Source: Corynebacterium tuberculostearicum (GTDB taxonomy: Bacteria > Actinomycetota > Actinomycetes > Mycobacteriales > Mycobacteriaceae). From it: a stretch of DNA of 64,000 nt. Shown one piece after another: positions 63,570-64,000 of this stretch. Made by a program: the position numbers and the translations under genes. A model generated the notes under the pieces. That model was not told the DNA's origin and did no database searches. It was given only the letters and a program-made list of their open reading frames with translations. Within the stretch, counting starts at the first letter, position 1; the number at the start of each line of letters is the position of its first letter. The stretch spans positions 124,001 to 188,000 of the forward strand of contig NZ_CP065972.1 in NCBI RefSeq assembly GCF_016127015.1, read 5' to 3'.

Positions 63570-64000
63570 AGCTCCGCGAGCTAACCCCGGCCGATGCACC
63601 TCGGTGCGCCGCGCTGGAAGAGGTCCTTTTCCCCGGAGAGACACCCTGGTCCAGCCGGATTTTCCGGGAAGAAATGGCCCAGCCCTTCAACTTCTATTTC
63701 GGGGTGGAAGGTGCGATCGAGGAACCGGAACCCTTGGAACTCCTAGGCTATGCGGGCATCGGCATGATGGGGCCGGCCGCGGACCCGGAGTTTGAAATCC
63801 ACACCATCGGCGTCGATCCCGCCGCGCAGCGCCGCGGCATCGCGCGGATGATGATGGACAATATCTGCCATATCGCGGATCTCAAGGATGCCCCGGTCTT
63901 CCTCGAGGTTCGTGTGGGCAACGATCCTGCTATTGGCCTGTATGAGCGCTACGGCTTTGCCAAGCAGGGGATTCGCAAGAACTATTACCAACCCTCCGGG
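63566..64000 (+). CDS. rimI: Ribosomal-protein-alanine N-acetyltransferase RimI (GNAT family), 3' end outside window
   Basis: GTG start at 63566 overlapping the tsaB stop. 145 residues visible: KLRELTPADAPRCAALEEVLFP, PWSSRIFREE, the acetyl-CoA motif VDPAAQRRGIARMMM, and LEVRVGNDPAIGLYERYGFAKQGIRKNYY. RimI-type enzymes acetylate the S18 N-terminus. The order tsaB-rimI(-tsaD) is standard in Actinobacteria; the continuation lies beyond the window. Confidence 0.92.
   Translation, partial: MKLRELTPADAPRCAALEEVLFPGETPWSSRIFREEMAQPFNFYFGVEGAIEEPEPLELLGYAGIGMMGPAADPEFEIHTIGVDPAAQRRGIARMMMDNICHIADLKDAPVFLEVRVGNDPAIGLYERYGFAKQGIRKNYYQPSG

Noticed and set aside
1..64000. CRISPR arrays, tRNA or rRNA genes
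   Set aside because: No regularly spaced direct repeats and no cloverleaf or rRNA-like sequence were seen in any intergenic stretch.

Overview
The window is chromosomal DNA of a Corynebacterium. The support is the gene order of the S10/spc/alpha ribosomal clusters broken by accessory blocks, an ESX-4-type secretion locus directly before rplM-rpsI-glmM, a DtxR-type iron box, the sucrose PTS, and frequent leaderless-looking starts. A methyltransferase/FAD-oxidoreductase pair of the 10-methyl (tuberculostearic) fatty acid type fits a lipid-requiring or skin-associated species, but I cannot name the species from sequence alone. I found no tRNA, rRNA or CRISPR array.

Layout. 1-2035: end of the S10 operon (rplV partial, rpsC, rplP, rpmC, rpsQ). 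2045-6967: siderophore utilisation, with a divergent siderophore-interacting reductase and a binding protein/two permeases/ATPase operon around a DtxR box. 7004-11766: sucrose use (fructokinase, sucrose-6-P hydrolase, EIIBCA). 11850-12864: a secreted protein with a sortase-like tail. 13403-14644: rplN-rplX-rplE. 14754-17623: sortase, formate/nitrite channel, FdhD and a small partner. 17979-20622: rpsH-rplF-rplR-rpsE-rpmD-rplO. 20871-24287: small secreted protein and the branched-lipid pair. 24660-27327: secY-adk-map. 27393-28244: L,D-transpeptidase. 28509-33037: infA-rpsM-rpsK-rpsD-rpoA-rplQ-truA.

33112-42776 is a type VII (ESX-4-like) secretion locus: eccB, mycP, eccD, eccC, a TIGR03931-like protein and two WXG100 proteins. 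After rplM, rpsI and glmM, a three-gene cassette (45811-48136) encodes an EspC-like small helical protein, a 585-residue Cys/Pro/Glu-rich protein and a small coiled-coil protein. It is preceded by a 42-bp upstream element that is 35/42 identical to the one upstream of the WXG100 genes. I infer that this cassette is a co-regulated set of ESX-4 substrates or partners, and it is the best candidate here for an undescribed system.

48140-53949 carries an alpha/beta hydrolase lacking its nucleophile serine, a large FAD/Fe-S dehydrogenase and glmS. 54051-57189 is a broken IS30-family element whose transposase gene is split by an IS256-family element with a perfect 8-bp target duplication. Beyond it lies an ABC-F (antibiotic target-protection type) gene with a tiny leader peptide. 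The window ends with alr, tsaE, an AspT/YidE-type transporter, a membrane-anchored protein, tsaB and partial rimI.
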